Shown here in pieces: positions 40,431 to 54,001 of a DNA stretch of 64,000 nt (positions are counted from its first letter, which is position 1; the number at the start of each line of letters is the position of its first letter). The notes beneath the pieces are model-generated. The model saw only the letters and a list, made by a program, of their open reading frames with translations. It made no database searches and was not told the DNA's origin. The stretch is from Pseudomonas sp. Z8(2022) (GTDB lineage Bacteria; Pseudomonadota; Gammaproteobacteria; Pseudomonadales; Pseudomonadaceae): assembly GCF_025837155.1 (NCBI RefSeq), contig NZ_CP107549.1, forward strand, positions 620,001-684,000, given 5' to 3'. The position numbers were made by a program, and so were the translations under genes.

Positions 40431-40547
40431 ATGAAAGTTCGTGCATCGGTGAAAAAGCTGTGCCGTAACTGCAAGATTATTCGTCGCGACGGCATCGTGC
40501 GGGTGATCTGCAGCGCAGAGCCGCGTCACAAGCAGCGCCAAGGCTGA
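40431..40547 (+). CDS. rpmJ: 50S ribosomal protein L36 (zinc form)
   Basis: A 38-residue protein beginning [20 protein letters not shown], with Cys11, Cys14, Cys27 and His33 forming the zinc site. It therefore belongs to the zinc-dependent paralogue class. GAGGAG lies nine bases upstream of the start. It closes the secY end of the spc cluster and is followed by a hairpin with a T-tract. Confidence 0.95.
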
Positions 40548-40568
40548 GTGTGAACCACGCGTGATAAG

Positions 40569-40609
40569 CCCGGCAGCTAGTGCGCTGCCGGGTTGATTAT
40601 TTGTTTTTA
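40569..40609 (+). terminator. Terminator between rpmJ and rpsM
   Basis: A perfect 9-bp stem CCCGGCAGC (40569-40577) / GCTGCCGGG (40584-40592), followed by TTGATTATTTGTTTTT. Confidence 0.75.
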
Positions 40610-40621
40610 CAGCGTTAATAT
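40593..40621 (+). promoter_or_regulatory. Candidate alpha operon promoter
   Basis: TTGATT (40593-40598) and TAATAT (40616-40621) with a 17-bp spacer, 60 bp before rpsM. It begins in the T-tract of the preceding hairpin. Confidence 0.5.
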
Positions 40622-40680
40622 CTCGCGCCCTATTTCTTGGCTTCCGGGGCGTAGGTAGCTGTCAATTGGAGTTCCACTGA

Positions 40681-41037
40681 ATGGCCCGTATTGCAGGCGT
40701 TAACATTCCGGATAACAAGCACACTGTTATCTCGCTGACCTACATCTATGGTGTTGGTCGCACCACTGCACAGAAAATCTGTGCCGCTACCGGTGTAAAC
40801 CCGGCTGCGAAAATCAAGGATCTGACTGACGAGCAGATCGAACAGCTGCGTGGCGAAGTTGCCAAGGTGAATACCGAAGGCGACCTGCGTCGTGAAGTGA
40901 ATATGAAGATCAAGCGCTTGATGGATCTGGGTTGCTACCGCGGCCTGCGTCATCGTAAGGGTCTGCCGGTTCGCGGTCAGCGCACCAAGACCAACGCTCG
41001 CACCCGTAAGGGCCCGCGTAAGCCGATCCGCAAGTAA
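40681..41037 (+). CDS. rpsM: 30S ribosomal protein S13
   Basis: A 118-residue 30S head protein touching the P-site tRNA and the L5/L31 bridges. It begins [20 protein letters not shown], with a helix-turn-helix-like middle and a basic tail [12 protein letters not shown]. First gene of the alpha cluster (S13, S11, S4, alpha, L17). In E. coli S4 represses this operon at the rpsM leader. Confidence 0.97.
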   Translation: MARIAGVNIPDNKHTVISLTYIYGVGRTTAQKICAATGVNPAAKIKDLTDEQIEQLRGEVAKVNTEGDLRREVNMKIKRLMDLGCYRGLRHRKGLPVRGQRTKTNARTRKGPRKPIRK

Positions 41038-41067
41038 TCGCATTCGCGAATCGACAGGAATTTAGTC

Positions 41068-41457
41068 ATGGCAAAACCTGCTGCTCGTACTCGTAAAAAA
41101 GTCAAAAAGACAGTGGTTGATGGCATCGCCCACATTCACGCGTCTTTCAACAACACCATCGTGACCATTACCGACCGTCAGGGTAACGCCCTGTCCTGGG
41201 CTACCTCTGGTGGTTCGGGTTTCCGCGGCTCGCGTAAGTCCACTCCGTTCGCTGCCCAGATCGCCGCTGAGCGCGCTGGTCAGGCTGCTCTGGAGTATGG
41301 CCTGAAGAACCTCGACGTTAACGTCAAGGGCCCGGGTCCAGGTCGCGAATCCGCTGTGCGTGCTCTTAACGCCTGCGGCTACAAAATCGCCAGCATCACC
41401 GACGTGACGCCTATCCCGCACAACGGGTGCCGTCCGCCGAAGAAGCGTCGCGTGTAA
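41068..41457 (+). CDS. rpsK: 30S ribosomal protein S11
   Basis: A 129-residue 30S platform protein near the E site and the Shine-Dalgarno helix. The block [19 protein letters not shown] and the C-terminal [17 protein letters not shown] are typical. rpsD follows 17 bp later. Confidence 0.97.
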   Translation: MAKPAARTRKKVKKTVVDGIAHIHASFNNTIVTITDRQGNALSWATSGGSGFRGSRKSTPFAAQIAAERAGQAALEYGLKNLDVNVKGPGPGRESAVRALNACGYKIASITDVTPIPHNGCRPPKKRRV

Positions 41458-41474
41458 ACAGGAGACAGTGAGAA

Positions 41475-42095
41475 ATGGCTCGTTACATTGGTCCCAAGTG
41501 CAAACTGTCTCGCCGTGAAGGCACCGATCTCTTCCTGAAGAGCGGTGTTCGCGCGCTTGAATCTAAGTGCAACATCGAAGCAGCTCCCGGTATTCACGGT
41601 CAGCGTCGCGGTCGCCAGTCCGACTACGGCACCCAGCTGCGTGAAAAGCAGAAAGTCCGTCGTATCTACGGCGTTCTGGAGCGTCAGTTCAGCGGTTACT
41701 ACAAGCAAGCTGCCAGCCAGAAGGGCGCCACCGGCGAAAACCTGCTGCAACTGCTGGAGTGCCGTCTGGATAACGTGGTTTACCGTATGGGCTTTGGTGC
41801 TACCCGCGCCGAATCCCGTCAGCTGGTTTCGCACAAAGCAATCAGCGTCAACGGTCAGACCGTAAACGTACCGTCCTACCAGGTTAAAGCTGGCGACGTC
41901 GTTGCTGTTCGCGAGAAATCGAAGAACCAGCTGCGCATCGCTCAGGCTCTCGAGCTCTGCGCCCAGCGCGGCCGTGTTGAGTGGGTAGAAGTAGACGCTG
42001 AGAAGAAGTCTGGTGTGTTCAAGAACGTACCGGCTCGTAGCGATCTGTCCGCTGACATCAACGAGAGCCTGATTGTCGAGCTCTACTCCAAGTAA
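41475..42095 (+). CDS. rpsD: 30S ribosomal protein S4
   Basis: A 206-residue primary 16S-binding protein and likely translational repressor of the alpha operon. The S4 domain lies at about 96-158 ([20 protein letters not shown]). The N-terminal zinc Cys set is reduced to two, so it is the zinc-free form. rpoA follows 22 bp later. Confidence 0.97.
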   Translation: MARYIGPKCKLSRREGTDLFLKSGVRALESKCNIEAAPGIHGQRRGRQSDYGTQLREKQKVRRIYGVLERQFSGYYKQAASQKGATGENLLQLLECRLDNVVYRMGFGATRAESRQLVSHKAISVNGQTVNVPSYQVKAGDVVAVREKSKNQLRIAQALELCAQRGRVEWVEVDAEKKSGVFKNVPARSDLSADINESLIVELYSK

Positions 42096-42117
42096 GGGCT
42101 AGAAAATAGGTGCATCC

Positions 42118-43119
42118 ATGCAGATTTCGGTAAATGAGTTCCTGACCCCCCGTCACATCGATGTGCAGGAGGTCAGTCCGACCCGCGCCAAGATCACCCT
42201 CGAGCCTCTCGAGCGTGGTTTCGGCCATACCCTGGGCAACGCGCTGCGTCGCATCCTGTTGTCCTCCATGCCTGGCTGTGCAGTAGTCGAGGCCGAGATC
42301 GACGGCGTACTCCATGAGTACTCCGCGATCGAAGGTGTGCAGGAAGATGTAATCGAGATCCTGCTCAACCTGAAAGGTCTGGCTATCAAGCTGCACGGCC
42401 GTGACGAAGTGACCCTGACTCTGGCTAAGAAGGGCCCGGGCGTAGTTACCGCTGCCGATATTCAGCTGGATCACGATGTCGAAATCGTCAATGGCGACCA
42501 CGTCATCGCCAACCTGGCCGCCAACGGCTCGCTGAACATGAAGCTCGTTGTAGCTCGTGGTCGCGGCTATGAGCCGGCTGACGCTCGTCAGAGCGACGAA
42601 GATGAAAGCCGCAGCATTGGTCGCTTGCAGCTGGATGCTTCGTTCAGCCCTGTGCGTCGGGTTGCTTACGTGGTGGAAAACGCCCGTGTCGAGCAGCGCA
42701 CCAACCTGGACAAACTGGTTATCGACCTGGAAACCAACGGTACCCTGGACCCTGAAGAGGCCATCCGTCGTGCCGCGACCATCCTGCAGCAGCAGCTTGC
42801 CGCGTTCGTCGACCTCAAGGGTGACAGCGAGCCGGTTGTGGTCGAGCAGGAAGACGAGATCGATCCGATCCTGCTGCGTCCTGTCGATGACCTGGAACTG
42901 ACCGTACGTTCGGCAAACTGCCTCAAGGCAGAGAACATCTACTACATCGGTGATCTGATTCAGCGCACCGAAGTAGAGCTGCTCAAAACCCCGAACCTGG
43001 GCAAGAAATCCCTGACTGAAATCAAGGATGTTCTGGCTTCTCGTGGTCTGTCCCTCGGTATGCGCCTCGACAACTGGCCGCCGGCAAGTCTGAAGAAAGA
43101 CGATAAGGCCACTGCCTGA
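42118..43119 (+). CDS. rpoA: RNA polymerase alpha subunit
   Basis: A 333-residue subunit. The N-terminal domain (1-235) dimerises and nucleates polymerase assembly, with [20 protein letters not shown]. The C-terminal domain (about 250-325) binds UP elements and activators, with [19 protein letters not shown]. Linker and length are normal. Confidence 0.98.
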   Translation: MQISVNEFLTPRHIDVQEVSPTRAKITLEPLERGFGHTLGNALRRILLSSMPGCAVVEAEIDGVLHEYSAIEGVQEDVIEILLNLKGLAIKLHGRDEVTLTLAKKGPGVVTAADIQLDHDVEIVNGDHVIANLAANGSLNMKLVVARGRGYEPADARQSDEDESRSIGRLQLDASFSPVRRVAYVVENARVEQRTNLDKLVIDLETNGTLDPEEAIRRAATILQQQLAAFVDLKGDSEPVVVEQEDEIDPILLRPVDDLELTVRSANCLKAENIYYIGDLIQRTEVELLKTPNLGKKSLTEIKDVLASRGLSLGMRLDNWPPASLKKDDKATA

Positions 43120-43163
43120 TCGTCATCATCACCGAACGAACAAGTTTGGTAAGGAATTGAACC

Positions 43164-43550
43164 ATGCGTCATCGTAAAAGTGGCCGTCACCTCAGCCGCA
43201 CCAGCGCTCACCGCAAGGCCATGTTCCAGAACATGGCGGTCTCGCTGTTCGAGCACGAGCTGATCAAAACTACCCTGCCGAAAGCCAAGGAACTGCGTCG
43301 CGTTGCCGAGCCGCTGATCACCCTGGCCAAGGAAGACAGCGTTGCCAACCGTCGTCTGGCCTTCGACCGTACCCGTTCGAAAGCCATCGTGGGCAAACTG
43401 TTCAACGATCTGGGCAAGCGCTACGCCACCCGTAACGGCGGCTACCTGCGCATCCTCAAGTGCGGTTTCCGCGCTGGTGACAACGCTCCGATGGCTTACG
43501 TTGAACTGGTCGACCGTCCGGTCGGCGGTTCGGTAGAAGCTGCCGAGTAA
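43164..43550 (+). CDS. rplQ: 50S ribosomal protein L17
   Basis: A 128-residue protein near the tunnel exit. It begins [20 protein letters not shown]. It is the last ribosomal gene of the block and is followed by a strong terminator. Confidence 0.97.
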
Positions 43551-43568
43551 GTTGCTGGTTGTACAAGA

Positions 43569-43595
43569 AACCGGGCCTAGTGCCCGGTTTTTTGT
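43569..43595 (+). terminator. rplQ terminator
   Basis: AACCGGGC (43569-43576) pairs with GCCCGGTT (43582-43589), loop CTAGT, followed by TTTTTG. It closes the alpha cluster. Confidence 0.88.
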
Positions 43596-43728
43596 TGTCT
43601 GGATTTACGTTTTCGAACGGCGGGCTGGCGCGTTGCCAGGCAGATTGCGGTGGTTCGGTCTTGCGAAAGAAATTGGCTATCGAGCCGTTACGTGTGATGA
43701 ATTGGTTCCCTAGGCGAAGCGGGTCTAG

Positions 43729-45999
<2,271 letters not shown>

Positions 46000-46035
46000 G
46001 CCTGACCGGCGCATCGCTGGTGCGTCAGTAAACCG

Positions 46036-46066
46036 CAACGCCTCCCTCGGGGAGGCGTTGTGCTTT
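46036..46066 (+). terminator. katG terminator
   Basis: CAACGCCTCCC (46036-46046) pairs with GGGAGGCGTTG (46050-46060), followed by TGCTTTT. Confidence 0.82.
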
Positions 46067-46136
46067 TACTTGACCGGGCAGGGTGTCAGGCGGAGCATTG
46101 CCCTCTGTTCATGAATGCAACAAGGATTTGTCCGGC

Positions 46137-46601
46137 ATGAAAGGCCATACCGAAGTCGTCGACTATCTCAAGCATCTGCTCAAGGGCGAACTGGCTGCTC
46201 GCGACCAGTATTTCATCCATTCGCGGCTGTATGAGGACTGGGGCTTCAGCAAGCTCTACGAGCGCATCAACCACGAGATGGAAGAGGAAACCCAGCACGC
46301 CGACGCGCTACTCAAGCGCATCATCTTCCTCGAGGGTGTGCCGGACATGGTGCCCAACGCCTTCACCTTAGGGCAGACCGTGCCCGAGGCGCTGAAGCTC
46401 GACTTGGCCTTGGAATACGAGGTGCGCGCGGCGCTGAGCAAGGGCATCGAGCTGTGCGAGAAGCATCAGGATTACCAGACCCGCGAGATCCTCCTGACTC
46501 AGCTCAAGGACACCGAGGAAGACCACGCCTACTGGCTGGAGATCCAGCTGCAGCTGATCGACAAGCTCGGGCTGGAGAAGTACCTGCAGAGTCAGATGTA
46601 A
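46137..46601 (+). CDS. ftnA: Bacterial ferritin, FtnA type (often labelled bacterioferritin)
   Basis: A 154-residue four-helix iron storage protein assembling into 24-mers. Ferroxidase ligands fit Glu18, Glu51, His54, Glu93, Glu127 and His130. The heme-binding Met52 of true bacterioferritins is Thr52 here, in the segment [14 protein letters not shown]. This is the pattern of P. aeruginosa FtnA, which was first named BfrA but shown to be a heme-free ferritin. It lies beside a catalase gene, consistent with joint control of iron and peroxide. ATG at 46137 gives the family N-terminus [11 protein letters not shown]. Confidence 0.9.
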   Translation: MKGHTEVVDYLKHLLKGELAARDQYFIHSRLYEDWGFSKLYERINHEMEEETQHADALLKRIIFLEGVPDMVPNAFTLGQTVPEALKLDLALEYEVRAALSKGIELCEKHQDYQTREILLTQLKDTEEDHAYWLEIQLQLIDKLGLEKYLQSQM

Positions 46602-46615
46602 GCTGACCCGCAAAG

Positions 46616-46643
46616 AAAGAGCCCCGCATGTGCGGGGCTCTTT
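46616..46643. terminator. Bidirectional terminator between ftnA and uvrA
   Basis: AAAGAGCCCCGCA (46616-46628) pairs with TGCGGGGCTCTTT (46631-46643). The A/T arms allow use on both strands, serving two convergent genes. Confidence 0.85.
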
Positions 46644-46647
46644 CGTT

Positions 46648-49482
<2,835 letters not shown>

Positions 49483-49673
49483 TTAGGGAACCTCTGAAAG
49501 CTGTCTGCGTTGCCATTGCCGCGTCAGATTCTGGCGGCTTGCAACGGGCCTCGCTGGGCGGGCGGAAAACGGTCGAGTATAGGGCCTGCCGCTACCCTGC
49601 GGCAAAGTGTGCGCCTGTGCCGAAACGACACCGGCTGCTAGAATCGCCGGCTGATTTCCTCAGGGTTCATTCG

Positions 49674-51068
49674 ATGCACGATCCGCACAGCGAGCGCATG
49701 AGTAGTAGCGAGACCCGCGCGGCCGGTGGCCTGGCGATGGTGTTCGCGTTTCGTATGCTGGGCATGTTCATGGTGCTGCCCGTGCTGGCCACCTACGGCA
49801 TGGATCTGCGCGGCAGTACGCCGGCGCTGATCGGCCTGGCCATCGGTGCCTATGGTTTGACCCAGGCTGTGCTGCAAATTCCCTTCGGCGTGCTCAGTGA
49901 CCGCATCGGCCGACGCCCGGTGATCTATGCCGGCCTGCTGATATTCGCCGCCGGCAGCGTGCTGGCGGCCAATGCCGACTCGATCTGGGGCGTGATCGCC
50001 GGTCGCGTGCTGCAGGGCGCCGGAGCGATTTCCGCAGCGGTGATGGCGCTGCTCTCGGATCTGACCCGCGAGCAGCATCGGACCAAGGCCATGGCCATGA
50101 TCGGCATGAGCATCGGCCTGTCGTTCGCCGTGGCGATGGTGGTCGGCCCGCTGCTGACGCGGGCTTTCGGTCTGTCCGGGTTGTTCTGGGCCACCGGGGC
50201 GATGGCGCTGCTCGGCATCCTGATCGTCGTCGGCATCGTGCCCAGGGATGCCGGGCCGTTGCAGCACCGCGAGTCCGGCGTGGCGGCACAGGCGCTGTGG
50301 CCGACGCTCAAGCATGGCGACCTGCTGCGCCTGGACTTCGCCATCCTGGCCCTGCATGCGGTGCTCATGGCCAGCTTCGTCGCCCTGCCGCTGGCGCTGG
50401 TGGAGCAGGGCGGGCTGGTCAGGGAAGAGCACTGGTGGGTCTATCTCACTGCGCTGCTGATCGGCTTCTTCGGCATGGTGCCGTTCATCATCTACGGCGA
50501 GAAGAAGCGCCAGATGAAACGCGTGCTGCTGGGCGCGGTGACGGTGCTGCTTCTCTGCGAGCTTTACTTCGCACTTTTCGGCGATGGTTTGCGGGCGCTG
50601 GTGCTGGGCATCGTGGTGTTCTTCACTGCGTTCAACCTGCTCGAGGCCTCGCTGCCGTCGCTGGTCAGCAAGGTGGCTCCGGCGGGCGGCAAGGGCACGG
50701 CGATGGGCGTCTATTCCACCAGTCAGTTCCTCGGCGCCGCGCTGGGTGGCATTCTCGGCGGCTGGCTGTACCAGCATGTGGGCCTGAGCGGCGTGTTCAT
50801 CGGCTGCGCCTTGCTCTGTGCGATTTGGCTGGCCATTGCTGTTACTATGCGCGAACCGCCGTACGTGACCAGTCTGCGCCTGCCGCTCGACGCCGCGGCA
50901 CTGGCCGATGTCGGACTGGTCGAACGCCTCAAGGCGACGCCTGGAGTGGCGGACGCCGTGGTGGTGGTCGACGAAGCGGCCATCTATATAAAAGTCGATA
51001 CCCAACAAGTGGATCGCACGACGCTGGAAAGCCTGATCGTATCGGCGCCAGCGGCGTGCCGAGTCTAG
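49674..51068 (+). CDS. MFS transporter with C-terminal ferredoxin-like domain (YajR-like)
   Basis: A 464-residue membrane transporter of the major facilitator superfamily with 12 predicted helices. The motif A-like loop FGVLSDRIGRRPVI lies after helix 2. The last 55 or so residues, after RLPLD, form a small soluble domain (VERLKATPGVADAVVVVDEA) resembling the ferredoxin-like YAM domain of E. coli YajR. Its substrate is unknown. ATG at 49674 precedes HDPHSERM; a second ATG at 49698 is possible. TAGAAT at 49639 may be its -10. ssb follows 9 bp later, so the two are probably co-transcribed, as in P. aeruginosa. Confidence 0.88.
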   Translation: MHDPHSERMSSSETRAAGGLAMVFAFRMLGMFMVLPVLATYGMDLRGSTPALIGLAIGAYGLTQAVLQIPFGVLSDRIGRRPVIYAGLLIFAAGSVLAANADSIWGVIAGRVLQGAGAISAAVMALLSDLTREQHRTKAMAMIGMSIGLSFAVAMVVGPLLTRAFGLSGLFWATGAMALLGILIVVGIVPRDAGPLQHRESGVAAQALWPTLKHGDLLRLDFAILALHAVLMASFVALPLALVEQGGLVREEHWWVYLTALLIGFFGMVPFIIYGEKKRQMKRVLLGAVTVLLLCELYFALFGDGLRALVLGIVVFFTAFNLLEASLPSLVSKVAPAGGKGTAMGVYSTSQFLGAALGGILGGWLYQHVGLSGVFIGCALLCAIWLAIAVTMREPPYVTSLRLPLDAAALADVGLVERLKATPGVADAVVVVDEAAIYIKVDTQQVDRTTLESLIVSAPAACRV

Positions 51069-51077
51069 GAGAACGTT

Positions 51078-51569
51078 ATGGCCCGTGGGGTTAACAAAGT
51101 CATTCTGGTCGGCACCTGCGGCCAGGACCCGGAAACACGCTACCTGCCTAGCGGCAACGCGGTAACCAACCTGAGCCTGGCCACCAGCGAGCAGTGGACC
51201 GACAAGCAGACCGGGCAGAAGGTCGAGAAGACCGAGTGGCACCGCGTTGCGCTGTTCGGCAAGGTTGCCGAGATCGCCGGCGAATACCTGCGCAAGGGTT
51301 CGCAGGTGTACATCGAGGGCAAGCTGCAGACCCGCGAGTGGGAAAAGGACGGCATCAAGCGTTACACCACCGAGATCATCGTCGACATGCAGGGCACCAT
51401 GCAGCTGCTGGGCGGTCGTCCGAGTGGTGACGAAGGCGGCGCGCCGCGCCAGTCGCGTCCGGCTCCGCAGCGCGAGCCACAGCAGGCTCCGCGTCAGGAG
51501 CGTCCGGCTCCACAGCAGGCGCAGCCGGCACCTGACTACGACAGCTTCGACGACGATATCCCGTTCTGA
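51078..51569 (+). CDS. ssb: Single-stranded DNA-binding protein
   Basis: A 163-residue SSB. The OB-fold domain occupies about 1-110 ([20 protein letters not shown]), followed by a Pro/Gln-rich linker and the acidic tip DDDIPF that binds repair and replication partners. ATG at 51078 with AGGAG upstream. It is the last gene of the conserved block; the accessory Tad-type cluster begins on the opposite strand 100 bp on. Confidence 0.97.
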   Translation: MARGVNKVILVGTCGQDPETRYLPSGNAVTNLSLATSEQWTDKQTGQKVEKTEWHRVALFGKVAEIAGEYLRKGSQVYIEGKLQTREWEKDGIKRYTTEIIVDMQGTMQLLGGRPSGDEGGAPRQSRPAPQREPQQAPRQERPAPQQAQPAPDYDSFDDDIPF

Positions 51570-51585
51570 CTGAACGAATGTCATG

Positions 51586-51620
51586 AAAAACCCGGCCTGC
51601 CTTCGCTTGCCGGGTTTTTT
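51586..51620. terminator. Bidirectional terminator between ssb and the Tad cluster
   Basis: AAAAACCCGGC (51586-51596) pairs with GCCGGGTTTTT (51609-51619). It has T-tracts in both directions and serves two convergent units. Confidence 0.85.
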
Positions 51621-51672
51621 ATTGCCTGCGTTCGAGTGTGGTTCGGTCTGCCGTGACGATCCGACCTTCGGT

Positions 51673-52374
51673 TCAGGGGCAGAGCATGCGGTTGCCGCAA
51701 TAGTCCTCGTCATAGGACGCCGGGCTCTGCATGCGTACGGTGGCCTCGGAGGTGACGACGAAACCGCGCCGCCCTCGGCAGACAGCCTCGTATTCGCTGG
51801 TGGTCTCGCGCGAGACCTCGCGGAAGCTGGCTACGGTCTGCCGGTGATTGAATGCCGAGGCGGAGCTGAGCAGGTGCTCGACCATCGGCACTATCAGGCG
51901 CATGCAGTACTGCACGCGGATCTTCAGCAGGTTGGCATCCTGCAGGCTCAGGCCGCTGCCGTCGTTCTGGTGGTGCATCAGGTTGCTGTTACGGATTGCC
52001 AGACGTGTTTCGCCATCACCGAGCAGGTCCTCATGATCTTCTTCGTAGTCCGCGAACATCGCGGTGCTGGGACTGACGCGAGTGATCAGCACGAAATTGT
52101 CGACCTCCAGGGCCGTCCGCTCCATGCGCTCGTTTTCCGGGAACTGGCTGAACATCGGGTACATGCCACGTAGCAGGCCGCGGCGCATGTCGGTGTACTG
52201 CGCGCTGTTCATCGAGCCGATACGGGCGGCCTGAAACGCGGCGTAGTTCAGGCCGTTCTTGGCCGAGTAGATCAGCGCGGCCTGCACGGCACCGAAGATC
52301 AGGATGATCAGCACCGGGATGATGATCAGAAACTCCACCATTGCCTGGCCATGTTCGGTGCGGCGCGGACTCAT
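51673..52374 (-). CDS. TadE-like pseudopilin (third in cluster)
   Basis: A 233-residue protein with an N-terminal TadE/TadG-type segment: RTEHGQAMVEF, with Glu in the class III pilin-like position, then a hydrophobic stretch (about 14-36) and a periplasmic domain with Cys pairs. TadE family proteins are minor pseudopilins of the Tad apparatus. The start overlaps the TPR lipoprotein gene by 4 bp (ATGA). It is the last gene of the operon, ending 53 bp before the shared terminator. No prepilin peptidase is seen in the window. Confidence 0.8.
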   Translation of the reverse strand: MSPRRTEHGQAMVEFLIIIPVLIILIFGAVQAALIYSAKNGLNYAAFQAARIGSMNSAQYTDMRRGLLRGMYPMFSQFPENERMERTALEVDNFVLITRVSPSTAMFADYEEDHEDLLGDGETRLAIRNSNLMHHQNDGSGLSLQDANLLKIRVQYCMRLIVPMVEHLLSSASAFNHRQTVASFREVSRETTSEYEAVCRGRRGFVVTSEATVRMQSPASYDEDYCGNRMLCP

Positions 52375-52790
52375 GGGCTGGCCTCCAGCAGCCGCTCGGC
52401 ACGTTTGAGCGCCAGGTCGGCATGCGGGCTCTGCGCGCTGAGATAGCGCTGCATCTCGCTGGCGGTCAGCCGGGCTTCCTGAAGCTGTACCTGAAGCAGG
52501 TTGTGCCAGGCACGCGCGTGCTGCGGATCGCGGGTCAGCGCATCGCGGTAACTGGCGATGGCGCCGGCGTGATCACCCTGGCGTGCCAGGCTGTTGCCAC
52601 GCTGGAAGCGCACGCCCGCGTCGGTGGGCAGGGCCCTGGCCAGACGTTCGTAAAGTTCGCTGGCGCGGGCGTAGTCCGCGTCGCTATAGGCGCTGTCGGC
52701 CTGGCGCTGCAGCTCTACCAGGTCGCCGCTCGCCAGAGTGGCGCAGCCGGTCAGGGTGAGCAGGATGAGGGTCAGCGATAGTGCTCGCAT
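52371..52790 (-). CDS. TPR lipoprotein, TadD-like
   Basis: A 139-residue protein starting MRALSLTLILLTLTGCATL, a lipoprotein signal with lipobox LTGC. Two to three TPR-like helical pairs follow (DADYARASELYERLARALP and GDHAGAIASYRDALTRDPQH). TadD proteins are outer membrane TPR pilotins for the RcpA secretin; this one is about half the usual length. ATG at 52790 is chosen for the signal peptide. Its start overlaps the DUF192 gene by 19 bp and its end overlaps the TadE-like gene by 4 bp. Confidence 0.8.
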   Translation of the reverse strand: MRALSLTLILLTLTGCATLASGDLVELQRQADSAYSDADYARASELYERLARALPTDAGVRFQRGNSLARQGDHAGAIASYRDALTRDPQHARAWHNLLQVQLQEARLTASEMQRYLSAQSPHADLALKRAERLLEASP

Positions 52791-53125
52791 TGCACGATGT
52801 CTCCAGGTTGGATGCCGAGGCGCTGGCACTCGCCCGCAGCCAGTTCTATGACGCTGCGTGCTGGCCAGCACAGACTCAGGCTCCAGGGCTTCAGGGTGTG
52901 GCGCACGGCGATGACGCGCTGCTGGCCGTCCAGGTACAGCAGGTCGATGGCAAAGCGCATGAAAAAGCAGTGCACCGAATTGCACGGGGCGATCCACAGG
53001 CCGGTGGCCGGTGCCAGCCTGCTGCGGCCAAGCAGGCCCTTCAGGCGGGACCAGAGGGTAAAGGCGGGCTCCAGGCTCAGCGGTAGCTGGCGCCCGTCAT
53101 GACCGAGCAGCTGCGCCGTGATCAT
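52772..53125 (-). CDS. DUF192 protein inside the Tad operon
   Basis: A 117-residue protein with the DUF192 core (NSVHCFFMRFAIDLLYLD, then PWSLSLCWPARSVIELAAGE). The function of this small beta fold is unknown. No signal peptide is visible, so it is probably cytoplasmic, unlike many secreted DUF192 proteins. It overlaps tadC by 4 bp at its start and the TPR lipoprotein by 19 bp at its end. That implies coupled translation and a role tied to the apparatus. Confidence 0.8.
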   Translation of the reverse strand: MITAQLLGHDGRQLPLSLEPAFTLWSRLKGLLGRSRLAPATGLWIAPCNSVHCFFMRFAIDLLYLDGQQRVIAVRHTLKPWSLSLCWPARSVIELAAGECQRLGIQPGDIVQCEHYR

Positions 53126-54000
53126 GCTTCACCCAGGAACTTGACGACGATGGGGAAGAGCAAGATGACGAAGGTCAGCGGGAAGATGAACACGATCAGC
53201 GGAATGATCAGCTTTACTGGCGCCTCCATGGCGGTTTTCTCGGCACGCTGGAAGCGTTCTTCCAAGCGCTGCTGAGCCTGGATCTGCAGGGTGGTGCGCA
53301 GGCTGCTGCCCATCTTTTCCGCCTGGATCACCGAACGCACGAAGGTCGACACGTCCTTGATGTTGATCCGCTGCTCCATGCGCGCCAGCGCTTCGGCACG
53401 CGGCAGACCGGAGCGGATATCACGCAGGACAATGCGGAACTCGTTCTTCATGGCGCCGTTGGGACCCTTGTCCACAGCCTGCTGCAGCGCGCCGAGGAAG
53501 TTCAGACCGGCGTCCACGCACATGGTCAGGTACTCGAGAAATACCGGCAGGTTGCGGACGATGTCCTGGTCGCGGCGCTTGTGCGTATCGTGAATCCACA
53601 TCACCGGCAGCAGCGCGCCCATGGCGACCATGAGCGCCACGACCGACCAGATGATGCCGCTCTTGCCGGTGGCCATGGGCAGGATTGCCAGTAGCGGCAA
53701 CAGCAGGCTCATGGTCAGGCACAGCGCGACGAAGTCCTCCGCCGTGAGCACGTACAGCGCCCCGGTCTTCTGCAGCTTCGCGTCGACCTTGTCCATCAGG
53801 CGCGGTGGCAGGTTGCTGCAGAGGAAATGGTTGATCAGACGCACCAGAGGCCAGATCGGCCGAACCCAGCTTGGCACAGGGTCCATGTAGGCGCGGTTTT
53901 CCTCCGGCAGCAGCGAGAGCAGCGAGATCAGCAGCAACAGGAAACAGGTGACGGTAATGCCCAGGCTGGTGCTGCTGAGCAGGGCCAGTAGTTCGCTCAT
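53122..54000 (-). CDS. tadC: Inner membrane platform protein TadC
   Basis: A 292-residue protein of the type II secretion F superfamily. It has an N-terminal membrane segment (about 11-31), a pair around 95-130, a cytoplasmic T2SSF domain (about 140-260: FLEYLTMCVDAGLNFLGAL) and a C-terminal membrane helix. TadB and TadC together form the pilus motor platform over the TadA ATPase. It begins 1 bp after the tadB stop. Confidence 0.9.
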   Translation of the reverse strand: MSELLALLSSTSLGITVTCFLLLLISLLSLLPEENRAYMDPVPSWVRPIWPLVRLINHFLCSNLPPRLMDKVDAKLQKTGALYVLTAEDFVALCLTMSLLLPLLAILPMATGKSGIIWSVVALMVAMGALLPVMWIHDTHKRRDQDIVRNLPVFLEYLTMCVDAGLNFLGALQQAVDKGPNGAMKNEFRIVLRDIRSGLPRAEALARMEQRINIKDVSTFVRSVIQAEKMGSSLRTTLQIQAQQRLEERFQRAEKTAMEAPVKLIIPLIVFIFPLTFVILLFPIVVKFLGEA

Positions 54001-54001
54001 G

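Noticed and set aside
49483..49673. Possible LexA box upstream of uvrA
   Set aside because: CTGTGCCGAAACGACAC near 49615 lacks the required CTG-N10-CAG symmetry.
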